Source: Mycolicibacterium sp. CBMA 234
GTDB taxonomy: Bacteria > Actinomycetota > Actinomycetes > Mycobacteriales > Mycobacteriaceae
Reading direction: 5' to 3'
DNA: 38,561 nucleotides
NCBI RefSeq assembly: GCF_009729415.1
Contig: NZ_MPKW01000014.1
Location: forward strand, 1-38,561
Shown in pieces: positions 8,689-17,117 of the stretch (the first letter of the stretch is position 1; each line of letters begins with the position of its first letter). The position numbers and the translations under genes are program-made. The notes beneath the pieces are model-generated. The model saw nothing but the letters and a program-made list of their open reading frames with translations. It had not been told where the DNA came from and did no database searches.

Positions 8689-9369
8689 ATGTTGGTGGGG
8701 GGTTTGCGCGCCGCGGCAGTGTCGGCGGTCGCAGCACCGTTGTTCGCGCTTGGCGGCTCGTTGCCGGTCGCCGCCGCCGATCCCGGGGTGCTGGTGTTCC
8801 CGGGCATGGAGATTCATCAGGGCACCACCCGCTGCACGCTCGGCTACGTGGACCCGGCGGCGCGTACTGGCTACACCGCAGGTCACTGCCGGGGCAACGG
8901 CCCGGTGACCGACAAGGACGGCCGCTTCATCGGCACCATGATCACCTTCCGGGACAACACGCCCGACGGCGCCACCATTGCGACCGACCATCAGATCTCC
9001 GATTGGGAATCCATCACACTCGCCGGCGATGTGATGGTGAACAACATCCTGCCGGGCGGTCGGGTGTTGGTCACCGATGCCGCGGTGAATCCGCAGCGTG
9101 GGGAACCCGTATGCCATTTCGGCGTCGTGACCGGTGAGACCTGCGGCACCGTCGACGCGGTCAACAACGGCTGGTTCACCATGGCCAATGGAATCGTCAG
9201 CCAGAAGGGTGATTCCGGCGGGCCGGTCTACACCATCACGCCCGACAACCGGGCGGTGCTGGTCGGCGTCTTCAACAGCACGTGGGGGCGGTACCCCGCC
9301 GCGGTGTCGTGGAACGCCACCGACGAGCAGACCAACGACGCCGTCATGCAGCAGACCGCCGCCAACTGA
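8689..9369 (+). CDS. Secreted chymotrypsin-like serine protease (Rv1815 type)
   Basis: A 226-residue exported protein. A signal peptide (about 1-30, ending PVAAA before DPGV) precedes a trypsin-fold domain with the His box YTAGHC (His66), a likely Asp at 100 or 105 (IATDHQISDWES) and the Ser box KGDSGGPV (Ser176). Cysteines at 49 and 67, and at 122 and 132, could form two disulfides. All three catalytic residues appear present, so an active peptidase is likely; its target is unknown. GGGAGAAGG lies two bases before the ATG. It occupies the place of Rv1815 after erg3. TAGGCT at 8649-8654 may be a -10 box, but no matching -35 was found. Confidence 0.88.
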   Translation: MLVGGLRAAAVSAVAAPLFALGGSLPVAAADPGVLVFPGMEIHQGTTRCTLGYVDPAARTGYTAGHCRGNGPVTDKDGRFIGTMITFRDNTPDGATIATDHQISDWESITLAGDVMVNNILPGGRVLVTDAAVNPQRGEPVCHFGVVTGETCGTVDAVNNGWFTMANGIVSQKGDSGGPVYTITPDNRAVLVGVFNSTWGRYPAAVSWNATDEQTNDAVMQQTAAN

Positions 9370-9418
9370 CACTCAGGCGGCATGCGCCCAGCACGCAATG
9401 CCAGCACGTGAATAACCA

Positions 9419-9451
9419 TTGACTTATATAAGTCACGCCTATAATTTGTTG
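9419..9451 (+). promoter_or_regulatory. ArsR promoter with a perfect palindromic operator
   Basis: TATAAT at 9440-9445 is a perfect -10 box, six bases from the GTG at 9451. TTGACT at 9419-9424 may be the -35 with a short 15-base spacer. Between them lies TGACTTATATAAGTCA (9420-9435), a perfect 16-bp palindrome. A dimeric repressor here would block polymerase. The initiation point predicted from the -10 falls on or next to the start codon, so the mRNA is probably leaderless. Confidence 0.75.
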
Positions 9452-9783
9452 TGGTGCACGCCTTCGATGTGTTGGGGGACCCGGTTCGCCGGCGAATCCT
9501 GGAGCTGCTGGCGGACGGCGAACAGACCGCCGGTGCCGTCGGAGCGGTCATTCAGGCGGAGTTCGCAATCAGTCAGCCCGCGGTGTCGCAGCACTTGAAG
9601 GTATTGCGGGACAATGGTTTTGCCACTGTCCGTCCGGACGGCCAGCGCCGGCTGTATGCCGTGGACGGCCGGGGTATGCGTGACATCGATACCTGGCTGG
9701 CGGGTTTCCGGCAGTTCTGGCGACCACATCTGGACGCGCTGGCCACCGAGGTGGCGCGCGGGAAACGCAACAAGGGGGAGTGA
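9451..9783 (+). CDS. ArsR-family winged-helix repressor
   Basis: A 110-residue regulator. The winged helix runs from FDVLGDPVRRRILELLADG through the recognition helix in ISQPAVSQHLKVLRDNGFA to the wing VRPDGQRRLYAVD. No metal-binding CxC motif is present, so it belongs to the metal-free ArsR group that is often paired with START-like proteins, as here. It begins with GTG GTG and has no room for a ribosome-binding site, which fits leaderless initiation. The stop overlaps the next ATG as TGATG. It probably represses itself and the SRPBCC gene through the palindrome at 9420-9435; the inducer is unknown. Confidence 0.92.
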   Translation: MVHAFDVLGDPVRRRILELLADGEQTAGAVGAVIQAEFAISQPAVSQHLKVLRDNGFATVRPDGQRRLYAVDGRGMRDIDTWLAGFRQFWRPHLDALATEVARGKRNKGE

Positions 9784-10421
9784 TGATCGACGTCACCACG
9801 CAAATCAATGCTGTCAGCCGCACCGTCGGCACCAGAACGTGGCAGGCGGGCGAGGTCCGCGTCGTCACGGTCAGCCAGTCGTATCCGACCGACGCGGCCG
9901 ACCTCTGGGACGCCTGTACCAATCTCGAGCGCATCCCCCGGTGGTTCCTGCCCATCACTGGTGACCTGTTGCTCGGTGGGAGCTATCAGCTGCAGGGCAA
10001 TGCCGGTGGCACCATCCTGGACTGCGATCCGCCCCGCAGCTTCACCGCGACCTGGGAGTGCAACGGCCAGGTCAGCTGGATCGAGCTGCGGATCGTCGAC
10101 GAGGGCCCGGAATCGGCGCGGCTGGAACTCGACCACATCGCCCCATCCGACGACGACTTCTGGGAACAGTTCGGCCCCAGCGCCGTCGGGATGGGCTGGG
10201 ACGGCGCGCTGGTCGGGCTGGCCATCCATACCACGACCGGGCAGCCGATCGATCCGTCGTTCGGGCCACAGTGGACCGTCAGCGACGAGGGCCGTCGGTT
10301 CACCCGGGAAACCGGCGCAGCGTGGTGTGCGGCGCACATTGCCAGCGGTGAGAACCCCGAACAGGCGCGGGCCGCAGCGGCCCGGTGCATCGCGGCATAC
10401 CTCGGAGAAGAGGCAAACTAG
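9783..10421 (+). CDS. SRPBCC (AHSA1/START-like) domain protein
   Basis: A 212-residue protein. The START-like domain spans about 20-150, with the family opening VSQSYPTDAADLWDACTNLERIPRWFLPITGDLLLGGSY and the strand SFTATWECNGQVSWIELRI. Such domains hold hydrophobic ligands or act like co-chaperones. A helical C-terminal extension (about 150-212) rich in Ala and Arg follows. The gene overlaps the ArsR stop as TGATG with AAGGGGGAG just upstream, so the two are one transcript: the usual arrangement in which the small-ligand protein and its repressor are co-expressed. Its stop codon lies inside the KstR-type palindrome at 10418-10433. Ligand and target unknown. Confidence 0.88.
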   Translation: MIDVTTQINAVSRTVGTRTWQAGEVRVVTVSQSYPTDAADLWDACTNLERIPRWFLPITGDLLLGGSYQLQGNAGGTILDCDPPRSFTATWECNGQVSWIELRIVDEGPESARLELDHIAPSDDDFWEQFGPSAVGMGWDGALVGLAIHTTTGQPIDPSFGPQWTVSDEGRRFTRETGAAWCAAHIASGENPEQARAAAARCIAAYLGEEAN

Positions 10422-10433
10422 AACACGTTCTAG
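10418..10433. promoter_or_regulatory. KstR-type operator
   Basis: CTAGAACACGTTCTAG has 7-bp arms around two bases and fits TnnAACnnGTTnnA (10419-10432), the site of KstR, the TetR repressor of mycobacterial cholesterol catabolism. It overlaps the SRPBCC stop codon and lies about 112 bases before the flavoprotein gene at 10546, where it could control the promoter. Confidence 0.75.
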
Positions 10434-10545
10434 CCATGGTGCGGTCGCGACGTTATTGTCTAGTCGATTACTTGATCAGACACCTGTCCAGATCGCCCGG
10501 GTGACCGCGATCTGGTCGCCACTTGAGACCGGGCCAGGAGACACG

Positions 10546-12024
10546 ATGCAAACAGTTCCCGAGACAGTCAGCGCCGCCGACGTGACTGAATGGTCCGACG
10601 AAGCCGACGTTGTGGTGATCGGCTTCGGCATCGCCGGTGGCAGTGCCGCGGTGAGTGCAGCCGCCGCCGGAGCCAAGGTCCTGGTGCTCGAGAAGGCCGC
10701 TGCCGCGGGCGGCACGACGTCCATGGCCGGCGGCCACTTCTACCTCGGCGGCGGCACCGCGGTGCAGCAGGCCACCGGGCACGACGACAGCGCCGAGGAG
10801 ATGTACAAGTATCTGGTCGCCGTCGCCCACGACCCTGAGCATGACAAGATCCGCGCGTACTGCGACGGCAGCGTCGAACACTTCAACTGGTTGGAGGACT
10901 TGGGCTTTCAGTTCGAGCGCACCTACTACCCGGGCAAGATCGTGGTGCCGCCCGGCACCGAGGGCCTGTCCTACACCGGCAACGAAAAGGTGTGGCCGTT
11001 CTGCGAGCAGGCCAAGCCCGCGCCGCGCGGACACTCCGTCCCGGTACCCGGTGAGGTCGGCGGCGCGGCGATGGTCATCGACCTGTTGGTCAAGCGGGCC
11101 GCGGAACTCGGCGTCCAGATGCGCTACGAGACCGGCGCGACCAACCTGGTGGTGGACCAGGACGGCGCCGTGGTCGGTGTCCGGTGGAAGAACTTCGGGC
11201 TGACGGGCGCGGTCAAGGCCGGCGCGGTGATCATCGCCGCGGGCGGCTTCGCGATGAATCCCGAGATGGTCGCCGAACACACGCCGGCGCTGGCGCAGAA
11301 GCGAAAGACCAAGCACCACGGTGAAGTTGAGCCCTACATCCTGGGCAACCCGAACGACGACGGGCTCGGCATCAATCTCGGGGTGTCCGCGGGCGGCGTC
11401 GCCAAGAACCTGGACCAGCTGTTCATGACCGCCCCGGCCTACCCGCCGGAGGTGCTGCTCACCGGCGTCATCGTCAACAAGGACGGCCAGCGCTTCGTCG
11501 GCGAGGACTCCTACCATTCGCGCACTTCGGCTTTCGTCCTCGAGCAGCCCGAGCAGATCGCGTACTTGATCGTCGACGAAGCACATACCGAAATGCCCGC
11601 GATGCCGCTGATCCGCTTCATCGACGGCTGGGAGACGGTGGCGGAAATGGAAGCGGGACTGGGCATTCCGGCCGGCAACCTGTCCGCGACCCTGGACCGT
11701 TACAACGCCAATGCCGCGCGCGGCGAAGATCTCGACTTCCACAAGCAGCCGGATTACGTTGCGGCCCAGGACAATGGGCCGTGGGCCGCGTTCGACTTGT
11801 CGCTGGGGCGCGCCCTGTACTCCGGATTCACCATGGGCGGACTGTCGGTCAGTATCGACGGTGAAGTGCTGCGCGAAGACGGCAGCCCGATCGCGGGCCT
11901 GTACGCAGCCGGCGCATGTGCGTCGAATATCGCCCAGGACAGCAAGGGCTACGCGAGCGGCACCCAGCTGGGTGAAGGTTCCTTCTTCGGGCGGCGCGCC
12001 GGAAAGCACTCCGCCGCAAGCTGA
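10546..12024 (+). CDS. FAD-dependent dehydrogenase of the fumarate reductase / ketosteroid dehydrogenase superfamily (Rv1817 type)
   Basis: A 492-residue flavoprotein. An FAD-binding Rossmann motif VVVIGFGIAGGSAA (GFGIAG at 26-31) is followed by the acidic LVLEK (Glu49) and AAGGTTSMAGG. Near the C-terminus GLYAAGACASNI and SGTQLGEGSFFGRRAG complete the cofactor site. Between them lies the capping catalytic domain of this superfamily, which inserts or reduces C-C double bonds. Length and motifs match M. tuberculosis Rv1817. The ATG at 10546 follows CCAGGAGAC; the frame is open further back, but this overlaps the SRPBCC gene. A KstR-type box upstream suggests induction by sterol breakdown, so a steroid or related ring substrate is plausible but unproven. 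Confidence 0.9.
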   Translation: MQTVPETVSAADVTEWSDEADVVVIGFGIAGGSAAVSAAAAGAKVLVLEKAAAAGGTTSMAGGHFYLGGGTAVQQATGHDDSAEEMYKYLVAVAHDPEHDKIRAYCDGSVEHFNWLEDLGFQFERTYYPGKIVVPPGTEGLSYTGNEKVWPFCEQAKPAPRGHSVPVPGEVGGAAMVIDLLVKRAAELGVQMRYETGATNLVVDQDGAVVGVRWKNFGLTGAVKAGAVIIAAGGFAMNPEMVAEHTPALAQKRKTKHHGEVEPYILGNPNDDGLGINLGVSAGGVAKNLDQLFMTAPAYPPEVLLTGVIVNKDGQRFVGEDSYHSRTSAFVLEQPEQIAYLIVDEAHTEMPAMPLIRFIDGWETVAEMEAGLGIPAGNLSATLDRYNANAARGEDLDFHKQPDYVAAQDNGPWAAFDLSLGRALYSGFTMGGLSVSIDGEVLREDGSPIAGLYAAGACASNIAQDSKGYASGTQLGEGSFFGRRAGKHSAAS

Positions 12025-12034
12025 TTCGCCGCTG

Positions 12035-12061
12035 ACCCGCCCGGTCTAGACCCGGGCGGGT
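12035..12061. terminator. Bidirectional hairpin between the flavoprotein and bacA genes
   Basis: ACCCGCCCGG at 12035-12044 pairs with CCGGGCGGGT at 12052-12061 around a seven-base loop. It follows the plus-strand stop by ten bases and covers the last codons of the convergent bacA gene. TTCTT follows on the plus strand. Confidence 0.7.
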
Positions 12062-13968
12062 TCTTGGTCCTCGTCTTCGATTCGGCTGAGCCGCCAGCTT
12101 CCGTCGCCCAGCAGTTCGAGCTCTTGCTCGTGGTGCTGTTCGACGGTGCTGCGGTGGCTGACGCTGACCACGGTGGTTTCGGGCAATTCGCTCCGCACCA
12201 GTTGGTACAGCATCATTTCCAGTCCCTCGTCGAGCGCCGAGGTCGACTCGTCGAAGAACACGGCGCGGGGCCGGTTCAGCAGCACCCGGGCAAACGCAAC
12301 CCGCTGCTGCTCGCCGGGGGAGAGCACCTTGGCCCAGTCCTGCGCTTCGTCGAGGCGTCCCAGCAGATGTGGCAGTGCCACCTTGGTCATCACGGCGCGC
12401 AGCTCATCGTCGGTCCGCGACCCCTCCTTGCCCGGGTAGCTGACGACGGCGCGCAGGTCGCCCAGCGGCACGTAGGGCAACTGGGACAGGAACATCGTCT
12501 CGTTCTCGTCTTGGGGGGAGCGCATGGTGCCGGAGCAGTACGGCCACATCTTGGCCAGGCTGCGCAGCAGCGTGGTCTTGCCGGCGCCCGACGGGCCCGT
12601 CACCACGAGCGCTTCACCCGGGGTCAGGCACAGATCCAGCGGCTCGATGAGCTGGCGCCCGTCCGGCGTGCTGACCGCGACGTTCTCCAGCGTGATGGTG
12701 TGGTCCGGGCAGTCCTCGACGGTCACGGTGGGCAGCTGTCGCGCGGCCTCGTTGGCGGAGACCAGGCCATGCAGACGGATGATCGCGGCCCGGTAGCCGG
12801 CGAACTGGTCGTAGGCGTTACGGAAGAACGACAGCCCGTCCAGGATGCTGCCGAACGCCGACGCCGTCTGGTTCATGTCACCGAGTTTGATCTCGCCGGC
12901 CATGAACCGGGGGAACTGCAGGATGTACGGCAGCGGGACGATGATCTGACTCATCGACAGGTTCCAGCCGTTGAAGCCGATCATCCGGTTCACGTACCGC
13001 TTGTAGTTGTCCACGACCGGGGCGAACAGCCGGCGCAAGCCCGTCCGTTCCGCGATCTCGCCGTGGTAGAAGGCGACGGCCTCGGCCGAGTCGCGCATGC
13101 GCACCAGCGCGTAGCGGAAGGCCGCGTTGAACTTCTCGTTGTTGAACGAGAGCCAGATGATCGGCCGGCCGATCCAGAACGCGAACACCGACGCGATCAG
13201 CACGTACGTCAGCCCGATCCAGAACATTGCCCGCGGGATGCTGACCCCCGCGAGGGTCAGGGTGCCGGACAGGTTCCACAGGATCGCGGTGAACGACACC
13301 ATGGATGTGATGGCGTTGATGGCGCCGAACAGCAGGGTCGAAGTCGACATGTTGTTCGGGGTGTTGGGCAGCGGGCCCACCATCGCGGTGAAGATGTCGA
13401 TGTCGCTCTGGATGCGCTGATCCGGGTTGTCGATGGTGTCGTCGATAAAGCGGGAGCGGTAATAGGCCTTGCCATCGAGCCAGTCGCCGGTGAGGCGGTC
13501 GGTCAGCCAGGCGCGCCAGGCCAGGATGAACCGCTGCGTCAGGAACAGGTCGAGCATGATCCGGCTGATATGCAGCGTCGCCAGCAGCGAGAAGATGCCG
13601 ATGGTCGTCCAGAAGCCGTGCGCGCCAGACGCTTTCACCGCCTCGTCGTGGCCGGCCAGGCCGGACGCCACCACCTGGAAACTGGTCATCAGATCATTGG
13701 CCTGGTAGCTGAAGAGCACCGTCAGCCGCACCCCGGTGACGACCGACAGCAGCAGCACGGACAGCCACAGCCATACCTTGACGCTTTCCCGGCCCACGAA
13801 GTAGCTGCCGGTGATCTGCCAGAACTGGCGTCCCCATACGGTGAGCCGGCCGATGGCGACCAGCGCCACCAGCGCGGCGACGGCGGCGATGCCCCAGGCT
13901 TTGACGATCCACATCAGTGAGGTCGTCAGCTCACTGCCCCAGTCAAGGGTCGGGGTGAACATGTCCAT
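12046..13968 (-). CDS. bacA: BacA/SbmA-type ABC transporter (Rv1819c homologue)
   Basis: A 640-residue fusion of an SbmA/BacA-type membrane domain and an ABC ATPase. The membrane part (about 1-340) holds the family landmarks [33 protein letters not shown] and [13 protein letters not shown]. The ATPase has Walker [14 protein letters not shown], signature [16 protein letters not shown], Walker B AVFFDES and switch VSVSHR. M. tuberculosis Rv1819c (639 residues) imports vitamin B12, bleomycin and other hydrophilic molecules through a large cavity; the same role is expected. The frame is open to 14169, but that would overlap secA2 and extend past the homologue; ATG at 13968 ([11 protein letters not shown]) or 13962 matches its start. 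It diverges from secA2; the ilvG gene found between them in M. tuberculosis is absent. Confidence 0.93.
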   Translation of the reverse strand: MDMFTPTLDWGSELTTSLMWIVKAWGIAAVAALVALVAIGRLTVWGRQFWQITGSYFVGRESVKVWLWLSVLLLSVVTGVRLTVLFSYQANDLMTSFQVVASGLAGHDEAVKASGAHGFWTTIGIFSLLATLHISRIMLDLFLTQRFILAWRAWLTDRLTGDWLDGKAYYRSRFIDDTIDNPDQRIQSDIDIFTAMVGPLPNTPNNMSTSTLLFGAINAITSMVSFTAILWNLSGTLTLAGVSIPRAMFWIGLTYVLIASVFAFWIGRPIIWLSFNNEKFNAAFRYALVRMRDSAEAVAFYHGEIAERTGLRRLFAPVVDNYKRYVNRMIGFNGWNLSMSQIIVPLPYILQFPRFMAGEIKLGDMNQTASAFGSILDGLSFFRNAYDQFAGYRAAIIRLHGLVSANEAARQLPTVTVEDCPDHTITLENVAVSTPDGRQLIEPLDLCLTPGEALVVTGPSGAGKTTLLRSLAKMWPYCSGTMRSPQDENETMFLSQLPYVPLGDLRAVVSYPGKEGSRTDDELRAVMTKVALPHLLGRLDEAQDWAKVLSPGEQQRVAFARVLLNRPRAVFFDESTSALDEGLEMMLYQLVRSELPETTVVSVSHRSTVEQHHEQELELLGDGSWRLSRIEDEDQEPARV

Positions 13969-14080
13969 CCCCGCAAGGTACCCGTGCGCTATTGACGATG
14001 TTGTCCCGACGGGCGCGGACCCGCGTCGGCGTCCGTCCCACGCATGCGGATGCATCAGAAGCGCGGCCTGAGCGGCCCGG

Positions 14081-14093
14081 TACCTTTGAGCTG
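14081..14093 (+). promoter_or_regulatory. Putative -10 element giving a leaderless secA2 mRNA
   Basis: TACCTT at 14081-14086 fits TANNNT and ends six bases before the GTG at 14093. No ribosome-binding site lies in the gap, so initiation at the start codon itself is likely. No convincing -35 is seen. Confidence 0.45.
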
Positions 14094-16438
14094 TGGCGAA
14101 AACCAGCACCGCGAAATCCGGCCGGCTGAGCAGCAAGTTCTGGAAGCTGCTCGGGGCCTCCACCGACAAGAACCAGAACCGATCAATGGATCAGGTTCGG
14201 GCGTCGGCGGAGTTCGACGACAAGGCCGCCGGGCTGGACGACGAGCAGATCACCAAGGCCGCCAAGCTGCTGGATCTGTCCGAACTCGCCGAGTCCGCGG
14301 ACATTCCGCAGTTCCTGGCCATCGCCCGGGAGGCTGCGGAGCGCACGACGACGCTCCGCCCGTTTGACGTTCAGCTGCTCGGCGCGCTGCGCATGCTGGC
14401 CGGCGACGTGGTCGAGATGGCCACCGGTGAGGGCAAGACGCTGGCCGGCGCCATCGCCGCCGCCGGGTACGCGCTGGCCGGACGGCATGTCCACGTCATC
14501 TCGGTCAACGACTACCTGGCCCGCCGTGACGCCGAATGGATGGAACCGCTGCTGGCGGCCATGGGACTGACGGTCGGCTGGATCACCGCTGAGTCAACGG
14601 CCGCCGAGCGCCGCGCCGCGTACGAGTGCGACGTCACCTACGCCTCGGTCAATGAGATCGGGTTCGACGTGCTGCGCGACCAGCTGGTCACCCACGTCGA
14701 CGATCTGGTGTCGCCGCGGCCCGACGTCGCGCTGATCGATGAGGCCGACTCCGTGCTGGTCGACGAGGCGCTGGTGCCGTTGGTGCTGGCCGGCACCACG
14801 CACCGCGAGACGCCCCGGATGGAGATCATCCGGCTGGTCGGCGAGATGACCTCGGAGAACCGGGTCGACGACTCGCTGGAGTACTACGACACCGACGCCG
14901 ACCGCCGCAACGTCCACCTCACCGACGCCGGTGCGCGGAAGTTGGAGAAGGCCCTCGGTGGCATCGACCTGTACGCCGAGGAGCACATCGGCACCACGTT
15001 GACCGAGGTCAACGTCGCCCTGCACGCCCACGTCCTGTTGCAGCGCGACGTGCACTACATCGTGCGGGACAACGCTGTCCACCTGATCAACGCATCGCGC
15101 GGGCGCATCGCGTCGCTGCAGCGCTGGCCCGACGGCCTGCAGGCGGCGGTCGAGGCCAAGGAAGGCATCGAGACCACCGAGACCGGCGAGGTGCTCGACA
15201 CCATCACCGTGCAGGCCCTGATCGGTCGTTACCCGACGGTGTGCGGCATGACCGGCACCGCACTGGCCGCCGGCGAGCAGCTGCGCCAGTTCTACCGGCT
15301 CGGGGTGTCGCCGATCCCGCCGAACACGCCGAACGTCCGCGAAGACGAGACCGACCGCGTCTACATCACTGCCGCCGCCAAGAACCAGGCGGTCATCGAG
15401 CACATCCAGCAGATTCACGAAACCGGTCAGCCGGTGCTCGTCGGTACCCGCGACGTTGCGGAATCCGAAGAGCTGCACGCGAAGCTGGTCAAGGCCGGCG
15501 TGCCCGCTGTCGTGCTGAATGCCAAGAACGACGAGGAAGAAGCCGTCGTCATCGCCGAGGCCGGCAAGCTGGCCACTGTCACCGTCTCGACCCAGATGGC
15601 CGGCCGCGGCACCGACATTCGGCTCGGCGGGTCGGATGAAGCCGACCATGACGCCGTCGCCGAACTTGGTGGCCTGCACGTCATCGGCACCGGGCGGCAC
15701 CACACCGAACGGCTCGACAACCAGCTGCGTGGCCGCGCCGGCCGCCAGGGCGACCCGGGCTCGTCGGTGTTCTTCTCCAGCTGGGAGGACGACGTCGTCG
15801 TCTCGCACCTGGAGCCGGAGAAGCTGCCGATGCAGACCGACGAGGACGGTCGCATCGTCAGCGACAAGGCCGGCCAAATGCTGGAGCACGCGCAGCGCGT
15901 CGCCGAAGGCCGGCTGCTGGACGTGCACGCCAACACCTGGCGCTACAACCAGCTGACCGCACAGCAGCGCGCGATCATCGTCGAGCGTCGAGACACGTTG
16001 CTGCGCACCGCAACTGCACGGGACGAGCTCAAGGAACTGGCACCGGACCGCTACCAGGAACTGGTCGACGAGGTCGGCGAGGATGAACTCGAGCGCATCT
16101 GCCGGTTGATCATGCTGTACCACCTGGACCGCGGCTGGGCCGACCATTTGGCCTACCTGTCGGACATCCGGGAGAGCATCCATTTGCGCGCGCTCGGGCG
16201 CCAGGACCCGCTTGACGAGTTCCACCGGATGGCGGTGGACGCGTTCGGCTCGCTGGCTGCCGATGCCATCGAGGCCGCGCAGCAGACCTTCGAGACCGCG
16301 AACGTGCTGGAGGACGAACCGGGTCTCGATCTGTCCAAGCTGGCACGGCCGACGTCGACGTGGACGTACATGATTCACGACAACCCACTGGCCGACGACA
16401 CGATGGCAGCGCTGAGCCTGCCCGGGGTGTTCCGTTAG
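14093..16438 (+). CDS. secA2: Accessory Sec ATPase SecA2
   Basis: A 781-residue motor ATPase for export of a limited set of proteins in mycobacteria. Walker A is ATGEGKT with Lys115, the same position as the essential lysine of M. tuberculosis SecA2; Walker B is IDEADSV; later helicase motifs are [13 protein letters not shown] and [16 protein letters not shown]. It lacks the Cys-rich C-terminal zinc and SecB-binding tail and part of the helical wing of SecA1, hence the shorter length. The C-terminus ends LSLPGVFR. It heads a plus-strand run with pgsA2 ten bases downstream. GTG start, probably leaderless. Confidence 0.97.
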   Translation: MAKTSTAKSGRLSSKFWKLLGASTDKNQNRSMDQVRASAEFDDKAAGLDDEQITKAAKLLDLSELAESADIPQFLAIAREAAERTTTLRPFDVQLLGALRMLAGDVVEMATGEGKTLAGAIAAAGYALAGRHVHVISVNDYLARRDAEWMEPLLAAMGLTVGWITAESTAAERRAAYECDVTYASVNEIGFDVLRDQLVTHVDDLVSPRPDVALIDEADSVLVDEALVPLVLAGTTHRETPRMEIIRLVGEMTSENRVDDSLEYYDTDADRRNVHLTDAGARKLEKALGGIDLYAEEHIGTTLTEVNVALHAHVLLQRDVHYIVRDNAVHLINASRGRIASLQRWPDGLQAAVEAKEGIETTETGEVLDTITVQALIGRYPTVCGMTGTALAAGEQLRQFYRLGVSPIPPNTPNVREDETDRVYITAAAKNQAVIEHIQQIHETGQPVLVGTRDVAESEELHAKLVKAGVPAVVLNAKNDEEEAVVIAEAGKLATVTVSTQMAGRGTDIRLGGSDEADHDAVAELGGLHVIGTGRHHTERLDNQLRGRAGRQGDPGSSVFFSSWEDDVVVSHLEPEKLPMQTDEDGRIVSDKAGQMLEHAQRVAEGRLLDVHANTWRYNQLTAQQRAIIVERRDTLLRTATARDELKELAPDRYQELVDEVGEDELERICRLIMLYHLDRGWADHLAYLSDIRESIHLRALGRQDPLDEFHRMAVDAFGSLAADAIEAAQQTFETANVLEDEPGLDLSKLARPTSTWTYMIHDNPLADDTMAALSLPGVFR

Positions 16439-16448
16439 GTTTAGCCCT

Positions 16449-17117
16449 ATGGAGCAGCCGCGAGAAGCCGAAGGCGGATCGCATATGGACGTGGAAGCCA
16501 CAGGCGGATCTCGTATGAATCTGGAAGCCGATTCGTCCGACCGGGTGCTGACCATTCCCAACGCTCTGAGCGCGTTGCGGTTGCTGCTGGTCCCGGTTTT
16601 TCTGTACCTGCTGCTGTCGGCGCACGCCAATGGGTGGGCTGTCGCGATCCTGATGTTCAGCGGGTTCTCCGATTGGGCGGACGGCAAGATCGCGCGGCTG
16701 GTGCCGAACCAGTCGTCGCGGCTGGGTGAACTGCTGGACCCACTGGTCGACCGGATCTACATGCTGGTCGTGCCGGTGGCGCTGGCCATCGCGCACGTCG
16801 TGCCGTGGTGGATTGTGCTCACCCTGATCGGCCGAGACCTGGTCCTGGCCGCGACGCTGCCGCTGCTGCGCGGCCGCGGACTGACCGCGCTGCCGGTCAC
16901 CTACATCGGCAAGGCCGCGACATTCGCGCTCATGTCGGGTTTCCCCCTTGTGCTGCTGGGGCAGTGGCCGGACACCTGGAGCCGCGTCGTACTGGCCTGT
17001 GGGTGGGCGTTCCTGGCGTGGGGCATGGTGATGTATCTGTGGTCGGCGGCGCTGTACCTGATCCAGGTGACCATGGTGCGGCGTCAACTGCCGCCGGTGA
17101 CGAGGTCCGCGGCGTGA
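16449..17117 (+). CDS. pgsA2: CDP-alcohol phosphatidyltransferase PgsA2
   Basis: A 222-residue membrane enzyme that joins a CDP-activated lipid to a polar alcohol; M. tuberculosis PgsA2 is thought to make a phosphoglyceride such as phosphatidylglycerophosphate or cardiolipin. The family motif D-x2-DG-x2-AR-x9-G-x3-D-x3-D is exact (DWADGKIAR to LLDPLVDR, about 74-100). About six hydrophobic segments follow. The first 22 residues are extra compared with M. tuberculosis PgsA2 and come from a tandem duplication (see the repeat entry); three in-frame ATGs at 16449, 16485 and 16515 are possible starts. The last one gives the length closest to the homologue. TAGGTT at 16436-16441 may give a leaderless mRNA from 16449. 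Overlaps the next gene by four bases (GTGA). Confidence 0.9.
   Translation: MEQPREAEGGSHMDVEATGGSRMNLEADSSDRVLTIPNALSALRLLLVPVFLYLLLSAHANGWAVAILMFSGFSDWADGKIARLVPNQSSRLGELLDPLVDRIYMLVVPVALAIAHVVPWWIVLTLIGRDLVLAATLPLLRGRGLTALPVTYIGKAATFALMSGFPLVLLGQWPDTWSRVVLACGWAFLAWGMVMYLWSAALYLIQVTMVRRQLPPVTRSAA
16472..16517 (+). repeat. Duplicated ribosome-binding site and start codon at pgsA2
   Basis: AGGCGGATC(4 bases)ATG occurs at 16472-16487 and again at 16502-16517, exactly 30 bases apart, each with a Shine-Dalgarno-like AGGCGGA placed correctly before an in-frame ATG. The encoded units are EAEGGSHMDV and EATGGSRMNL. Confidence 0.8.

Noticed and set aside
9808..10545. N-terminal extension of the flavoprotein frame
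   Set aside because: It overlaps the SRPBCC gene and has low-complexity Ser/Arg/Pro composition; homology starts at the ATG at 10546.
13969..14169. N-terminal extension of BacA
   Set aside because: It would overlap secA2 on the other strand and adds 67 residues not found in the homologue.
12046..14169. Possible recently acquired island, given the transporter and secretion genes
   Set aside because: Gene order matches the mycobacterial core, there is no tRNA, integrase or IS element, and base composition does not visibly change.
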